A program made the translations under genes and the position numbers. A DNA stretch of 64,000 nucleotides, taken from Rhizophagus clarus. Taxonomy: Eukaryota > Glomeromycota > Glomeromycetes > Glomerales > Glomeraceae. The first letter of the stretch is position 1. Each line of letters opens with the position of its first letter. The stretch spans positions 558,001 through 622,000 of the forward strand of contig BLAL01000274.1 in assembly GCA_015698045.1 (NCBI GenBank), read 5' to 3'. Positions 34,366-47,600 of the stretch are shown piece after piece. The notes under the pieces are model-generated. The model saw only the letters and a list, made by a program, of their open reading frames with translations. It did not search any database and was not told the origin of the DNA.

Positions 34366-37300
34366 TCAACGCAAATGGAACTTTCTATTTATAGGAATAA
34401 TGGCTAAATATTCTTTGGCATTAGATCGATCTGATTTTTTGTATTTTACAGGTATAAACTGACGTAAAATGTTGTGTATTGGGATTATATTGTCTCTACT
34501 GCTCAAATAGAAACTATCTTCTCATAATTCGACGTTACAAGTTTCGACATCATCGTCAATACTGAAATGGAATTGGGATGTCAAATTTGCCGGTTTGTAC
34601 CATTTGATGTTAGCCAATTTGTGTGTCAAATTATGGGAAGATAAATGAACGCTATGTTCGAAAAAAAATTGGATTTGACCTGGGTAAGTATCAACGCTAT
34701 TCTCATCACGATTAATAAATTTAGCTAAGACAAATGAGCTCTTAATATGTCGTGTTGCAGCAGCAGATCCAAAAATTTCTGCACCGATTTGACATCTTCC
34801 ATATCGATTCGCTTTGTTGATAACGATCATCGAATTGGGTAAATTTTCTGTGAATGGTTTTCTGAATATAGAATCTACGTATGTATCCTTATAATATTAC
34901 ATAAGTAAATTGTAGATTTGTTCATCAAGACGAATATCTTCAGATCGCGGTGCTAAAAATATACCCGGAAATTTCTCCCAACCAGTAATTGGTGATTCCA
35001 ATATATTTCTGAAATTCATCAAAAATTGATACATTTCATTTGTTGGAAATTCGAAAAGAGAACTGACAGAAGATCGTTTATTGAGTAATTTGATGCCGAT
35101 TACTTCTGAACTTGAGCTGATAATATCGTTTATTTGTATTTTAGTCGTCAATTGACGCATTATTTCAGGTTCAATTTGGTGGTGGCTATTAGGCAACGAT
35201 CCTAATAAATATTTTATTATTAATCTTTGCTTAATGGAATAATATAATTTGAAAAATCGACACAGCAAATGAATTTAAATTTGAATTACCTAATACGCCA
35301 TTCATTCGTTCAAAGCTAAAGCACCAGAATGAATACAGGGGTCCGTAATCATAAGAGCACTCACATAGATGTAATGATAGGTGGAGGTTTGGCGTTATTT
35401 TTCCTTCGCCATAATGCTCTTCGATCAATTTAATTATCTTTACTAAAAGTTCATGGGCTTCTTTTATATCGTTAATCTCCACAATTCGTCTAACCAAAAT
35501 CGTACAAACTCTTACGAAATACGTAAGAATTTTGCGATCTTTATTCGGAAGATAATTCCATAACACAACAGTGGCGTATATTAGGAAAAAGTTGCGCTAT
35601 TGGTCAGCGGTAAAGTTAGAAAAACCTTCACCGCAATGGATTTTACCAGGAATTTGTCCCAAATCTAATGGTAGCTTAAATTCACTCATTTTCTTTTGAA
35701 TTGATTGAAGAGCTTTTTCTGTTAATACATCTTCATCGATCTATATTCGTTTTGTTATCCATTTTGCGATTCCTAGAAAAAGGCAGTGCATCGGATCTAT
35801 AACAACAAACTGAATCAGATCAAAATATGAGAGTCTTAATATTTCAGACCATCTTACGCCATTCACCTTGACGAATCTCTCTCTTTCTGCGTTAGATTTG
35901 CATCGTCGCCATTCTAAAGCCTTTTGACAATGCTCTACTGAATCTTTCATGATAAACCAGTCACTCATATCCGCCATGCCACCAAAATTGCGATTATTGG
36001 CCCTTTTTTCGCATCAATAACATGATGCGAGGGCAGAGATATGCCCGCATAATTTTCGAGCTCCAGAAATATCGCACAAAGCAATTATTAATGCAGCTCA
36101 AATATCTTTGCCATTTGGACATTCATTAGTGCGATTAAGATTCACGCCTTCCCAAAGTGACTCTAATTCCGTTATTATTGGCGAAAGATAATGATTAACT
36201 TTATGCAATTTAACCTCATCGGGCCCTGGTAATATGCCGAGTATAAGCACATTTTCAGGCTTAAATCGAACATCCTGAGGTAGATTGCATATTACTGCGT
36301 ATATTACACTTGTACTGTAAATCGTTCCTTCGTAAGGCTGGAACTAATCCAAATTCATCATTAATCCTAGATGAGCATTAGCCTTGTCTGGTCGGAAAAA
36401 GTTATTTGACCCTTATTCAGACGATTCCTTAAGATTTTTCCATATTTGGCCGTCATAAATATCCGATAGAACATTGTCAATTATTGAACGACATGTCCAA
36501 TACTGCAGTAATTCTTCAAATCCTGGCCGCTTGAACATACTAGAAAGCTGCTGTTGTATACTCGAGACTGGATAAATTAATTCAGGAACAATTGATATAC
36601 TATTATTTAAAGAAATTTTCTTCCCTAAAGGAGTACGACATTGTTTTAATCTCTTTGTAGCCGAATTTGGAAATTCGACATGGCTGCATTTTATAATGGT
36701 ATTATTATCTTTTGATATTATCTCCTCTTTTTTGTATAATTTGTGGCATTTTTGGCAGGCTGCAAACTGCGTAAATCGATCAAAAAGTCCTAACTTTTTT
36801 CTTAGCATGTACAATGAATTTGGGAATGATTCGTAATTGATATTTTTACATACTTTCAATATTATTTTAATAAATTGTATTAATTCTTCAATTGCGGTAT
36901 TTGGTATGTTATGACTCGACCTGAACTTCATAATCCATATCAAAATCCCTTTAATTAATTCCTCTGTTGGTAATTCTGAAATATCTGGTGTGTCTGAAAT
37001 ATCTGGTATGTCAAACATAGGATGAGAGTAATTCTCAAAATTATCTGAAAAATCGTTATCTTCATCATTAGGAGAATCTTCTTGTGTCGAAGATTCACTA
37101 GTGTAGATATCATCTGTGTCATATTCAGCTGGCACATTATAAGAGGAATCTTCAGCGACTAGCTCAACTTCAGTGATACGATGAAATGTGCCTGGTTTTG
37201 CCCTTTTTTGTGTGGAAGAAATATATATTTCTGTTCCTCATACGTATTATTATCAGAATGTGTATTAATAGATATTGTCGTATCTTGTGATTCTGCTAAC

Positions 37301-37581
37301 GATATTGTCGAATCAATCAGTTCTACTAACTCTTGAGACATTGGAGCCTTATCACGATTTAATGGTTCCAAAGAAGTTGTTTGCTCATTCATTTGCTCAT
37401 GTTCCTCCTTTGTACGCGGATCGACCATTTTCCCATTACAATGGCTGCAAAAGCACAGAACCTTCTCTCTTGATTTTCTGATCGTAAATTCAGTAGATGT
37501 TTGTTCAGAGGTCAATGAGCTAGGATTATTATATTCGTCTATAATATTAGCAGCAATGCGTTTTCTTCCCCCTTTTTTCAT
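34366..37581 (-). pseudogene. TNP2-type CACTA transposase (tnpD-like), stop-interrupted
   Basis: The reading runs from MKKGGRKRIAANIIDEYNN at 37581 to a terminal stop at 34366. An early Cys/His cluster (CFCSHCNGKMVDPRTKEEH) is the family's N-terminal finger. Then come an acidic linker (37137-36900), a Cys pair AACQKCHKLY, the core LILGILPGPDEVKLHKVNHY (about 36240-36180), DLIQFVVIDPMHCLFLGIAK (about 35830-35760), HLCECSYDYGPLYSFWCFSF with ERMNGVLG (about 35390-35300), and a C-terminal GRCQIGAEIFGSAAATRH with YPGQIQFFFEH. These blocks in this order define TNP2 transposases of CACTA elements. At least six in-frame stops (TGA or TAG) occur at Arg or Trp positions, for example NLD-stop-FQPYEG, KDI-stop-AALIIAL, TADQ-stop-RNFFLIY. 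A frame change near 35270 separates two blocks. Confidence 0.88.
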
Positions 37582-38267
37582 TTTTTGATAAAAGTCAGAT
37601 ACGATAAAGTTGTAATATGATTTTTACGTTGAATAAAGTTATAATATACTTTGTTATATTTAATTAATAGTGATTTTTTATTAATATCAAATTTTTAGTG
37701 ATGTCAAATTTTTAGTGATATTGTGGTTTTTTTATTAATATCAAATTTTTAGTGATATCGAATTTTTAGTGATATTGTGATTATATTCCGTTTTAAAATG
37801 ATATTGATGATATAATTAACAAAATAGACAAATTCGAATATGAAAAATTAGACGTAAGAAGTTGAATAGAAAATTAAACGAAAACTGAAATTTAAAAAAT
37901 AAAATATATACCATACCATGCACTCAATGCGATTTAACTGTTCAATTAATTGAAAGTCTAGTTTGATGCGAAAGTTTAAGTCTAATCATTAATGGCTAAT
38001 GATTGAAAGTCTAATTTGATATGTTTAATATATGTTTAGTTAATTAAAAGTCTAATTTGATGCGAAAGTTTAAGTCTAATTTAATCACGCCTATTGAAAG
38101 TCTAATTTTATACAAATGTTTGTGATCGTTAATTGTTAAAAGTCTAATTTGATAGTAAAGAAATAGATATAAATAGTGGTCCAATTTTCTCGTTCCATAC
38201 AAAAAAATCGCCCTTTTTTCTTTTTTAAAAAATAATAATAAAAAATAAAAATAATTTTAAAACAATA
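37582..38267. promoter_or_regulatory. Central divergent promoter region of the CACTA element, with tandem repeats
   Basis: 686 bp between the two divergent start codons. 37670-37790 has four copies of ATCAAATTTTTAGTGATAT-like words. 37950-38150 has five copies of GAAAGTCTAATTTGATGCGA / AAGTTTAAGTCTAAT. Both genes must be transcribed outward from here; the repeats could be binding sites for an element-encoded protein (inference from the subterminal-binding TnpA model). Confidence 0.6.
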
Positions 38268-40590
38268 ATGGCTCGTAAGAAACCATCAAAACCAAATGCT
38301 CCTTCACCAGATATTGCTGGTTCGTCTACACCATCGCCACATACAACATCAACTCCTCCACGAAATATTGCTTCAACACCAACACCAACTAATACCACCG
38401 TTTCATCTACATCACGAAATATTACCACATCACGAGCATCAACACCAACTAATACTACACCACGAAATATTGCCACATCATGAGCGTCAACACCAGCTAA
38501 TACTACATCACGAAATATTACCACACCACGAGCGTCAACACTAACTAATACTACACCACGAAATATTGCCACACCACGAGCGTCAACACCAACTAATACT
38601 ACACCACGAAATATTGCCACACCACGAGCGTCAACACCAGCTAATACCACCGCTTCGTCTACACCACGAAATATTGCCACATCACGAAATATTGCTTCAA
38701 CACCAACATCACTAAATACTAATACTACAGCTCTCTTTAGACTCGTTATTTCGCAAGATATTTTAGCCTCATTAAGTCAAACTCAAACTCAATCTCAATG
38801 AACTTCTAATATTATTAAAAGATATCCTAATATTAATGTACCGAAAAGTTACCGTTCACATCACGAAGAAGGAGCACTAAGAAATGTTCGACCGCGTAAT
38901 GAAGAAGCGGGTAAACTGAATTTTTTGTTATATTTTAATATTTATTATATTACATCTGTTCGTTACGATTCAATACATATCCTTATAATTTAAAATAGGT
39001 AATTTAGAGCTAGGAAATTTAAAAAATGAAACCCTTCGACTACAGAACGAATTTAATCAGGAAAAGGTCAAAGTATCAGAAATGAAACAAAAAATAGATA
39101 ATTTGCAAGACCATGTTCGTAGGGTCGAGGAGGAGAATTCCTTACTATGGCAGTTTAATGAAATTTTTGGTGATGAATCGAACCAATTATGTGAAGAGAA
39201 TAAAACTCTCTAAGAAGAACTTCAACGGCTCAAGCAACTTTGCACACCTCGAAAGACTATCAATTCTCCACAGCAATATTCACCAAAACGCCCCAATAAA
39301 AGATTAAAATTGAGAGAGAAATCGCCTGATGAAGTTGCCGCTTCAGCTGCAAGAGTAAGAATTTTACAAGACTATTTGCAGCCGAATTGTGTTAATGTAT
39401 ATATACAGCTTTTATTATTTCCTCTTATTGTTTAGGACGAAATGAAGAACCTCTTGAAAGGTCAAATACCTGAAGAATATCGGTTGGATTACGGCAAGAC
39501 TTTTAGTGAACAGACAGCAAAGATATACGAAAAATTGATACCTGAATTAAAGAGGTTGATGAGTGGACATTATAATCTGTCTGTAACCCAATTGTCAAAC
39601 TGGTTACGATCGATTCACAAGCATAAAAGAGATAGATAACGGAAATGACTATCAGGCCAATTAGACAAAGTTGACCGTAGGATGCACGTGAATACGCAAT
39701 TGTCTGAAGTGAGCAGTATTTTATTTTAATGCACTTCTTTTTAGTCATTTGAAATTAATCTTTATATATTCAACAGAAAAAAATAGACGAGTAAAGGCGG
39801 CAATAAAATTATACGAAAGAAATGACGCCAACATAAAGGAATTCGATAAAGACGAATTATTACCAATGCTTGTACAAAATGATTGTCATTCCATTGAGCA
39901 ATCAGATTCTGAAGACGATTCAAGACAGAAATTGCCTGATAATAAGCAATTCTTGCATGTATACGATCGGTCATGACGTTCAGACGAGGTATTAAAGTGA
40001 TTACTGCTCCTAACCTATTTTAATATTTATTCGATATTTGTTTATCTTTGTTTTAATAGTTAAAACAGCTATTACGAGACGTATTAGATCCTGAAGCAGA
40101 ATATATTCAACACGCAAAAAAGCAACGGGAGCGAATTTATAATGATGATATTTACTTCATGTCTAGTAAACCTCTCGAGAATGCGCCTGAATGGGTGCTC
40201 GATAAAATGAAAATGTACGAGACAGATGAAACAAATGAAACAATTGGCGTTAACGAATATGACAACATGGTTGATGATTTGATTCAATCTTACGAGGATC
40301 GTGTGCCAATAGAACCGAATTTAACAGAGCCATATTCAGATTTCTTGTTAAATTCGGCGGAAATGAATTCAACTAGACCTGAAGATTTGGATAAGATCGG
40401 CGAAAGTTTGACAACAGTAAGTTGAATTATTTTAATATTTTTATGTCACAAATATCGTTAATTAATTTTGTTTATATCATATGTTGTATCATATTAGCAA
40501 CAAAAAGCTGAAAAAAACCAAAAAAGAAAAGGAAGGGCTACGGAAGATGAAGAACTCCATGAAATATTTGATGCAGACAAATATTATTAG
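38268..40590 (+). pseudogene. Second CACTA protein (tnpA-like position), Thr/Pro/Arg repeats plus coiled coil
   Basis: Starts MARKKPSKPNAPSPDIAG and ends FDADKYY at 40590. Exons are separated by five short GT-AG gaps (about 38911-38999, 39357-39434, 39707-39777, 39988-40060, 40420-40497). Residues about 30-150 are tandem copies of a 15-16 residue unit (TPTNTTPRNIATPRAS), rich in Thr, Pro, Arg. Then a coiled coil (KVKVSEMKQKIDNLQDHVRR), a basic PKRPNKRLKLREKSP patch, a helical block (AKIYEKLIPELKRLMSGHYN), and an acidic C-terminal third. Stops inside (38480, about 38800, about 39210, 39637, about 39646, 39974) are TGA or TAA. By position it corresponds to the accessory, DNA-binding protein of CACTA elements; no sequence homology to plant TnpA is claimed. 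Confidence 0.7.
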
Positions 40591-41120
40591 TATATTTTAT
40601 ATTTATTTTTTTGGTTATATATTATTACTGGATATTTTATATTTTTTTTTATTTTTTTTTGTACGGTTGATCATATGCGGGTTGGTTTATATAATTATCT
40701 TATATTACTATATACTATATACGTCAATATATATAAAATAAATGGTTTTTATTTGCTTATAAAATACAAAATGATGCTTTATTATTCGATCTTGAAAAAC
40801 CTCTAGTTTGACCTATTTATCAATATATTCAGATTATATATAGTAGTCGAATATAGTTTTTTTAGGGTCGAATAAATATGTAATAATGTCCTAATATAGG
40901 TAAAATGATGGTCAAATTTTCTTTCCAAATTTGAGACGATTGGCACCCTAAATGCGCCAAAAAAATCGGCCTCAATTTGACATAGGTTAGATCGTCATTC
41001 GACCTATATTTGACCTGGTCAAATTTAGGCCAAATTGTCCTTTTTTGACTAGTGTATATGAGTGAATATAAGACAAGAAATATATAATTAAAAAATTAAA
41101 AAATATGAGAAAGTTCCATT

Positions 41121-41285
41121 TTTTAATTATTTTTTCTAATAATTCTAATTACGCCATTTCAATCATTTTTTCTAACAATTCTAATTACGCCATTTCAATT
41201 ATTTTTTTCTAACAATTAATTACGCCATTCAATTATTTTTTCTAACAATTCTGATTACGCCATTTCAATTATTTTTTCTTTTTTA
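41121..41285. repeat. Four-copy tandem repeat just outside the CACTA element
   Basis: Units of about 38-42 bp: TTTTTTCTAACAATTCTAAT then TACGCCATTTCAATTA. The third copy has a short deletion. It lies 70 bp beyond the right CACTA end. Confidence 0.85.
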
Positions 41286-41938
41286 AATTAAAATGATTTT
41301 ATTAATTCATGATATTACATCATAAATTCATAGAATTTTGAAAATTAATTCCGTCTCTTGTCCATTAAAAGTGATTAAAATGTCGATTTTCCATTGTTTC
41401 CCATTGTATAAAAAAAAAAAATTAGCCATTAAAAGTGATTAAAAATTTTACGTAAAAAATTAACTTTATTTACTCATAATATTTTACCACATCTTTTACA
41501 ATATTTTCTAATGTGAAAAAAAAATTTTAATTTATTTTACTTTTCGTGATTGATTTAATGTGTTAATTTTCAAACGTTTAAAAGAAATTAATAAATATTG
41601 AGCGCGTTGAACAAGGATTATGCTTATGTAATACATGAGACATTCTAAACTTAAACCTTCTAGAATTATACTTATTAAGATGAAATACATGATTATCACT
41701 TAGTTTGAAAATGGAAATCAAATATGGGACATACTACAATTCGTAACACCAAAATTACAAGTCCAGCAAAAAACTTACAATGTATGAATATTAATATGCG
41801 TATTTTATTTATATGACCATATTTATTGATTTAATTGAAAAAATTAGTGAATATTAAAATATTTTTAAATTTTATAGCGCAAAAATCATTTATTGATGAT
41901 TAATTAAAGAGCGCTACTAAATCTATAATTTAATTTTA
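41286..41938. other. AT-rich spacer
   Basis: No gene recognised. ATTAAAAGTGATTAAAA occurs twice (41364 and 41426). A short downstream exon of the gene at 41939-43265 could be hidden here. Confidence 0.4.
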
Positions 41939-43265
41939 TTAATATTTATGAATAAAGACGTAATGTGTTAAATAAAAATGACTTACATGTTCTAAAGAAT
42001 TTACTATCCTGTTGCCACTTCGAGAGGGAATAATTATATCCTTCGTAATACTATCCAAGTTCTTAACGGCAGATAGATCTTTGCCATTCCAAGAAACCTT
42101 GAAGGTTTCTCTTATAAAATCTATTAACGTATCGAAGCTACCAATCTTTTTCATTTCAGAGAGATTTACAGCAGCGAGCTGTCGATTCAAGAGTTTTTGA
42201 ACAAAATGTTCATCAACATAGTCTTTTACTTCTTTATTTGACAGGCTACCAGTGATCGCTCTACAGTTAATTATTTTTTATTAATATAACAATAAACTCA
42301 TTAGATATAAGATATATTATCAAACAATAAAATAAAATATACCTATTTTTTCTAATATTTTTATATTCATTTATCTCATGTTCAATATTTTGATTAAGTT
42401 TATTACGGTAGTCAGCAAATGCTCGACGAGTTTTCTCTAAGAAATTTTTTCCTTCTGTACTGTAAATTTGAACCTTGAAAATTTTTTTAATTAATTCATC
42501 AAATATCTCTCCACGCGGGTTGTGAGTACGAAGAAAGAGACATTTGATGGACTCGTTCCAAAGACGAGCATTATCCTAAAATATTAAAAGATATGTTATT
42601 TACTTTAAAGAATTGGGTACAAAATAAATATATTTAGCACTAACATCAGCACTAGACGTTGAAGACGTCGAGCCAGAACCGGAATCCATTTCTAACATTT
42701 TATTTGCTAGATGAAGAATATGTAGATGGGCGACGAGAAAATTGCATATTTCTAAATTACTTTTAAACCCAACAGGAATGGGTTCATCCAAATTTACGAG
42801 TTTATCATCAGTCATATTCATTTTATCTTTATCATGATCATCACTATCGTTATCTGAACTACCACTTTTCTCTTTTTCGCGATCTTCTCTTTCTTTTTCA
42901 TCTTCCCTTCCATCATCTTTTTCTCTTCCATCATCATCTTCTCTTTCATCATTATTTCTTCGGTTAGAAGCTAAACCTATTATTTAGTAGTATATCATTT
43001 AATTAAAGATTAAATATATTATTAAATATTAAGGCCACACACATATATGATATGCATATAATATTTACCTGAAATGAATTGATCAACATCGTTAATATTG
43101 GTCTCCCTCCTTTTCTTCGCTTTTTGACTTAGACTTTGATTTTTCGAAATCGGTACTATTATACATATTTTCAGTATCATTTTATTCTCAAAGTAAAATT
43201 TATTATAATTATATTTTATAAAGTTACATACCTGCTGTCTCTTGATTTGCTATACATTTAGACAT
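41939..43265 (-). CDS. Unknown five-exon protein with helical C-terminal half
   Basis: Exons 43265-43232, 43155-43069, 42976-42645, 42575-42343, 42260-41987, with read-through to a stop at 41939 (335 aa). GAACAT-GTAAGT at 41987 could instead be a donor to an unseen last exon. All internal phases agree. The start is MSKCIANQETA. Residues about 12-41 are basic (SLSQKAKKRRETN); about 42-75 are a charged Asp/Glu/Arg/Lys repeat (NDEREDDDGREKDDGREDE). Then comes a hydrophobic helical segment (EICNFLVAHLHILHLANKML), a Ser/Thr linker, DNARLWNESIKCLFLRTHNP, and a long helical region with FLEKTRRAFADYRNKLNQNI and NRQLAAVNLSEMKKIGSFDT. No recognised domain or signal peptide. The charged low-complexity region suggests a nuclear protein (inference). 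Confidence 0.7.
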
Positions 43266-44670
43266 AGCAAAAAATAAAAATACAAGATACAAAAATTCTG
43301 AGATACAAAAATTCGAACAAAGTAAAATATAAATAAGAGACCTCATCCTAATTCCCAAACCCCCGAGCTGACCTTGCATTTCCAAATTTATACGGTATAT
43401 GTTGAGATTATACCATATTGAGATGTTTATTTCGTGACAATCTTACAAGGGGAGACGATTTGTTTAGAATTGAAAATAGAATCGATTTGAATTATACAAA
43501 AATTTAAATTTTAATTATTTAACATATTGACATATTTACATAACGAAAGAAAATTTTTATTTAACGAAAGGAAAATTTAGATTTACTTATTTAACGAAAG
43601 GAAATTTTTATTTGTAAGTTGCTAAAGTATTTGTTTATGAACAAATAGGACTATCGTTACATCATTCAATAAGAATCTGCAGATGTTTATCTAAGATAAA
43701 TTTGCACTTCCTTTTTTGATTAAACGCAGTAAACATAACCTTTTACAGTCATAATTGCTGATATAATACATACTATTGTACAAAATACAAATAAATATTA
43801 GTGAGATTATTTAATTAACAGATCTTGCTTTAGTTAGGTTCGGAGATGATGCTTGAATCTCGATCGATTGATAATAACAAATAATAAATAAATGCACTTT
43901 GAATATAAATGAGAGCCATGTTTCAAATAATAATGCGAAGTATGTAATTAAATGATTATATTGTATTGTTTAGTTTATTATTATTATATTGTAAATCTTG
44001 ACATTTTTATATTGATGATAAAATAATAACGTAAAGCGTGAATATAAGAAAAAAACTTTTTACATAATATGTGGTAAACGTCTCTAGCTTATGTAAATAT
44101 GGCTCTAAGGCAATCCTCGTGTCAATGTCTTGACAGTAACATCACACAGGTCAAGAACGTAATATTTGCGGCTCTAAGTGATACAAAAGTGTGATTGAAT
44201 CTAAAATTCCATTTTCTGGCACATGTTTATTGATCATCTAATCAACAATTAATCTATATTCGGATAGTTCAACAGTGTACCGTATCGAACATTGACCTCT
44301 CATACCAATTTCGTGAAAGAATTCTTCTATATATTAGTAAAACTTCGGTAATTTATTTTTTTTTTTTTTTGTATGTTTAATGAAATTACAGCCTAGATTA
44401 GATTATCTTTTTTTTCTCTAATCAGATTAGATTACTATAATTATATCAAAGTACCATAAATTTTGTTAAAAATCAACAATTCTACAAAACTATTTACATT
44501 TTATTTAGTTATGAGAAAGAGATATATTCACTCCACCGGCAGTTTTGTAAAACTATTTCAAATTCGCAATCGGTTTTCTCATACTAGTCGTAATGAGACA
44601 ACAGCAAATTCAACTAAAGATAACAATGAAATGTTATCTGAAGACATACATATAAAGGACATTAATAGAA
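43266..44670. other. Intergenic region
   Basis: No supported gene. AT-rich, with GAAAGGAAA words repeated at 43540-43610 (AACGAAAGGAAAATTT three times). 44463-44696 is open in one frame (contains YIHSTGSFVKLFQIRNRFSH) but lacks support and overlaps the next gene; it might be a displaced N-terminal piece of the transposase. Confidence 0.4.
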
Positions 44671-47600
44671 ATGACAATGAATCAATATATTTTTAGCATT
44701 ATGATAATGATAGATAATGTAATTGACGAATCATCAGATGAAGATGGTGATGATGATGACGAAGAGGAAGATTATAACGAAGAGGAAGATTATTTTAATG
44801 AGGAAGGTGAAGAAGAGAAAGGTCACAATGACGATGAGGAAGAGGAAAGTCACAACAACCATAACAACGAAGAAGAAGAGGAAGGTAACAACAACGAGAA
44901 TAACGACATACATCAAATTATTGAAGCTTTAGATAAAGACGAGATACCATCCTGTGATGGTGAATTTTCACCTTACTTCAATGATTATACAACTACTGCT
45001 CTATTCTGTTGGCTCCAGAAACACAATATTTCTACAAAAGCATATAAAGATCTTGCTAACATCATTCACAATTCTCAATTTGAGCCCACTCATGTAGTAA
45101 AAAATATCAGAAGATTCCAATCTTGGAGAAAATGTCTTTCTTTACTACCAATAATAACAAAGCCTATTAAAATTTCATCAAAAAAAACTCCGTCAACTTC
45201 ACGAGGTTCAAAACTTTTGTACCAACTCTCAATTAGCAAAATTATATGGCGTGTTCTCAACAATCTGATGCTGATGAGACATATGTATTTTGGACTGGGC
45301 ATTGATTCTGAAACAAAATCAGAATTTTGGCATAGAACTCTATGGGGAGAATCTCCACTTTTTGGACAAAATGAAATAATAATATCAGAAGGTAATAAAC
45401 AATATAGTTTGATATAATTATGGTATGTGTTAGCAAAATTGATTGATTTATTTTTGATAAAATAGTAATATACCGATCTAGTGATTTTGTCTACTATAAC
45501 GATAATAATGGTCATCGAAGACTTGGAAGATTAAGAGCAATTTTGAAAAATGATAATGAAGATTATCAGTTACGAATTCAAAAAATTCTGAATTATGATG
45601 ACTTACCTGGAAATTTAAAAGGATTATCAAGACAACGTCATTCTGTTGTTGGGGAAGTTTGGTTGGTAGACGAACCATTTCCAATTATCATGACCTCTCA
45701 AATTCTAGAAAAAGCGACTATATTAATAACGTTTCAACACCAAAACATTCCCGAAAATTCATTGCATATTACCGAAGTAATTTATAAATGTAATGACCGT
45801 TGGCACATTCGTGATGTGAAATTTTCATACCAACATCCTTCTGATTACATTTCTATCAGAGATCCACCATCATCTATACCAGTTTATAAGCTGTTTTTAG
45901 ATCTTTATTATGACGATTTTGGTACGTTTAGAAATATGTATCATTCTTTAGGTGGTATCTATGTACAGTTTGGCAACATGCCAACACATCAAAGAAAACT
46001 TATCAAAAACCATTTTGTTCTTGGGTTTGTTCCATTTGGTGGCAATTTTGACGAATTTATGCTACCATTTGTTTCAGAAATGAAAGAACTTGAAAAAGGT
46101 AAGATAATGACTGTTCAAGGACAAAATGCATGGGTAATTGCTGATTTGGGCGTTGTTACGGCAGATTTACCTCAAGGTAATGACTTGGCAGGAGTACTAA
46201 GGTATTTCGACTTAATTAATAATTTAATAATATAACTTGAAACAATTTAATGATATAATTTGTAACAACTATTGAAATTTTTTAAAAATAATTTAGACAT
46301 AATGCAAATAAAGGTTGTCGTACCTGTACAATTAAAAAGGAATTATGGAGTTCTTATAATCAGGATACTGTGACAACATTACGTTACTATCATATTACAA
46401 ATGAAGAAATTTTAGAAATTTCTCAGGAACCGGTAACATCAAGAAGAGACCAACTTTGTACAAAGTATGGTTTAAGACAATTGCCTAGTATTTTAGATAA
46501 ATTAAAAAGGGAAAGGCATCTACAAGCGCCGCAGGACATTTATCACGCCATCGCGGAAAAGATTGGGCGACTGCTAAAGTTAACCTGTGAATTATTTTCA
46601 CGAGAAGATGATGATGATTTCATTAAAATTTGAAAAAATTTTGAAATTCCAAAAAAGTGGGGTAATTTACCAAATCTGATCTCTCATCATAATAGTTTTA
46701 TGATGTCTGATCTTCTCAGACTAGCTATGATTATGCCATTCTTGCTAAATCAGTTTCTAAAGGAATCAAGTCTTAAGCATAATGAAGCAGTTGCTATTCA
46801 ACAAAGGATTAATGCACTTCGAATTAATTTAGTGCTAAAAAGCATTATATCTTGTTGGGTATATGTTGTGAAAACTATGAAGACAATTTTTAATAAAGAA
46901 TTTACGTCAGATAGCTATAAGGAATTACAACAATATCTTGAAGAAGAGTTTTCAATCCTTCCAAAGGTATAGTTATGGAATTGAAATTCAAAAAGTGTGG
47001 AATAATTTAAATATGATTCTAACAATAATATTCTTTTTATATGTTAGGTTTTTGCAAATTTTGTTAATTTATCAAATATACATGTTAATATGCATCTTCT
47101 GATGCATGCTAAAACCTTTGGAACACTCACTAATACCCAGGTTGGTATAAAAGAGATGGTACATCGTATTTTTAAGGGAATAGTACTGAAGATGAATTGC
47201 AAAAACATAGACTTGGATTTATTAAAGCGTTATAATACTATATTTGCAATTCGACATTTAGTAGATGGTGGTATTGATCCAAGATTTAATAGGCCTTGTA
47301 CTGGGTTCACAAATCTTGGTCAATTATTTTTGAACTGGTACGTTACAGAAGATAAATATTCAATTGAAGAACAAGCTCAGAATGATGATGCAGAAGGTAA
47401 AATTAAATTGTATATTACTGTATATATTATATCATATATGCATACATAATATTTACTAATTTTAATTTAGTTACATCCCCAGTAAATTTTATCTCGAACA
47501 TTTCCTTAAAAAAAAAAATGCCAAAGGAGGATCGGAATAACCTTCTGTTTACTCTGCAGCATGGTTTTAAAACTGAACTGTTTTTATCTTATGTAGATAT

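Larger units (their letters stand above)
34031..41054. mobile_element. CACTA (En/Spm, CMC) DNA transposon, complete ends, 7.0 kb
   Basis: Left end CACTAGTCGAAAAAGGA at 34031; the right end at 41054 reverse-complements to CACTAGTCAAAAAAGGA. The outer 3 bp are TAT on both sides (34028-34030, 41055-41057), the expected 3-bp duplication. Subterminal 170-200 bp on both sides are crowded with TTCGACC/GGTCGAA, TTTGACC and GATGGTCAAATT words, as known for CACTA elements. Inside lie two divergently oriented genes: a TNP2-type transposase (minus) and a second repeat-rich protein (plus). Both carry several stops, so the element is now non-autonomous, yet the ends look usable. Confidence 0.95.

Noticed and set aside
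38225..38680. Minus-strand repeat protein rich in Val, Asp, Ala
   Set aside because: It is the antisense shadow of the Thr/Pro/Arg tandem repeat of the plus-strand CACTA gene, which has the start, introns and continuation.
34028..41057. hAT or Tc1 origin for the 7-kb element
   Set aside because: Termini start CACTA, the duplication is 3 bp and the gene is TNP2-type, all diagnostic of CACTA.
44734..44916. Val/Phe/Ile-rich minus-strand frame resembling a membrane segment
   Set aside because: Reverse translation of the GAA/GAT-rich acidic leader of the plus-strand transposase.
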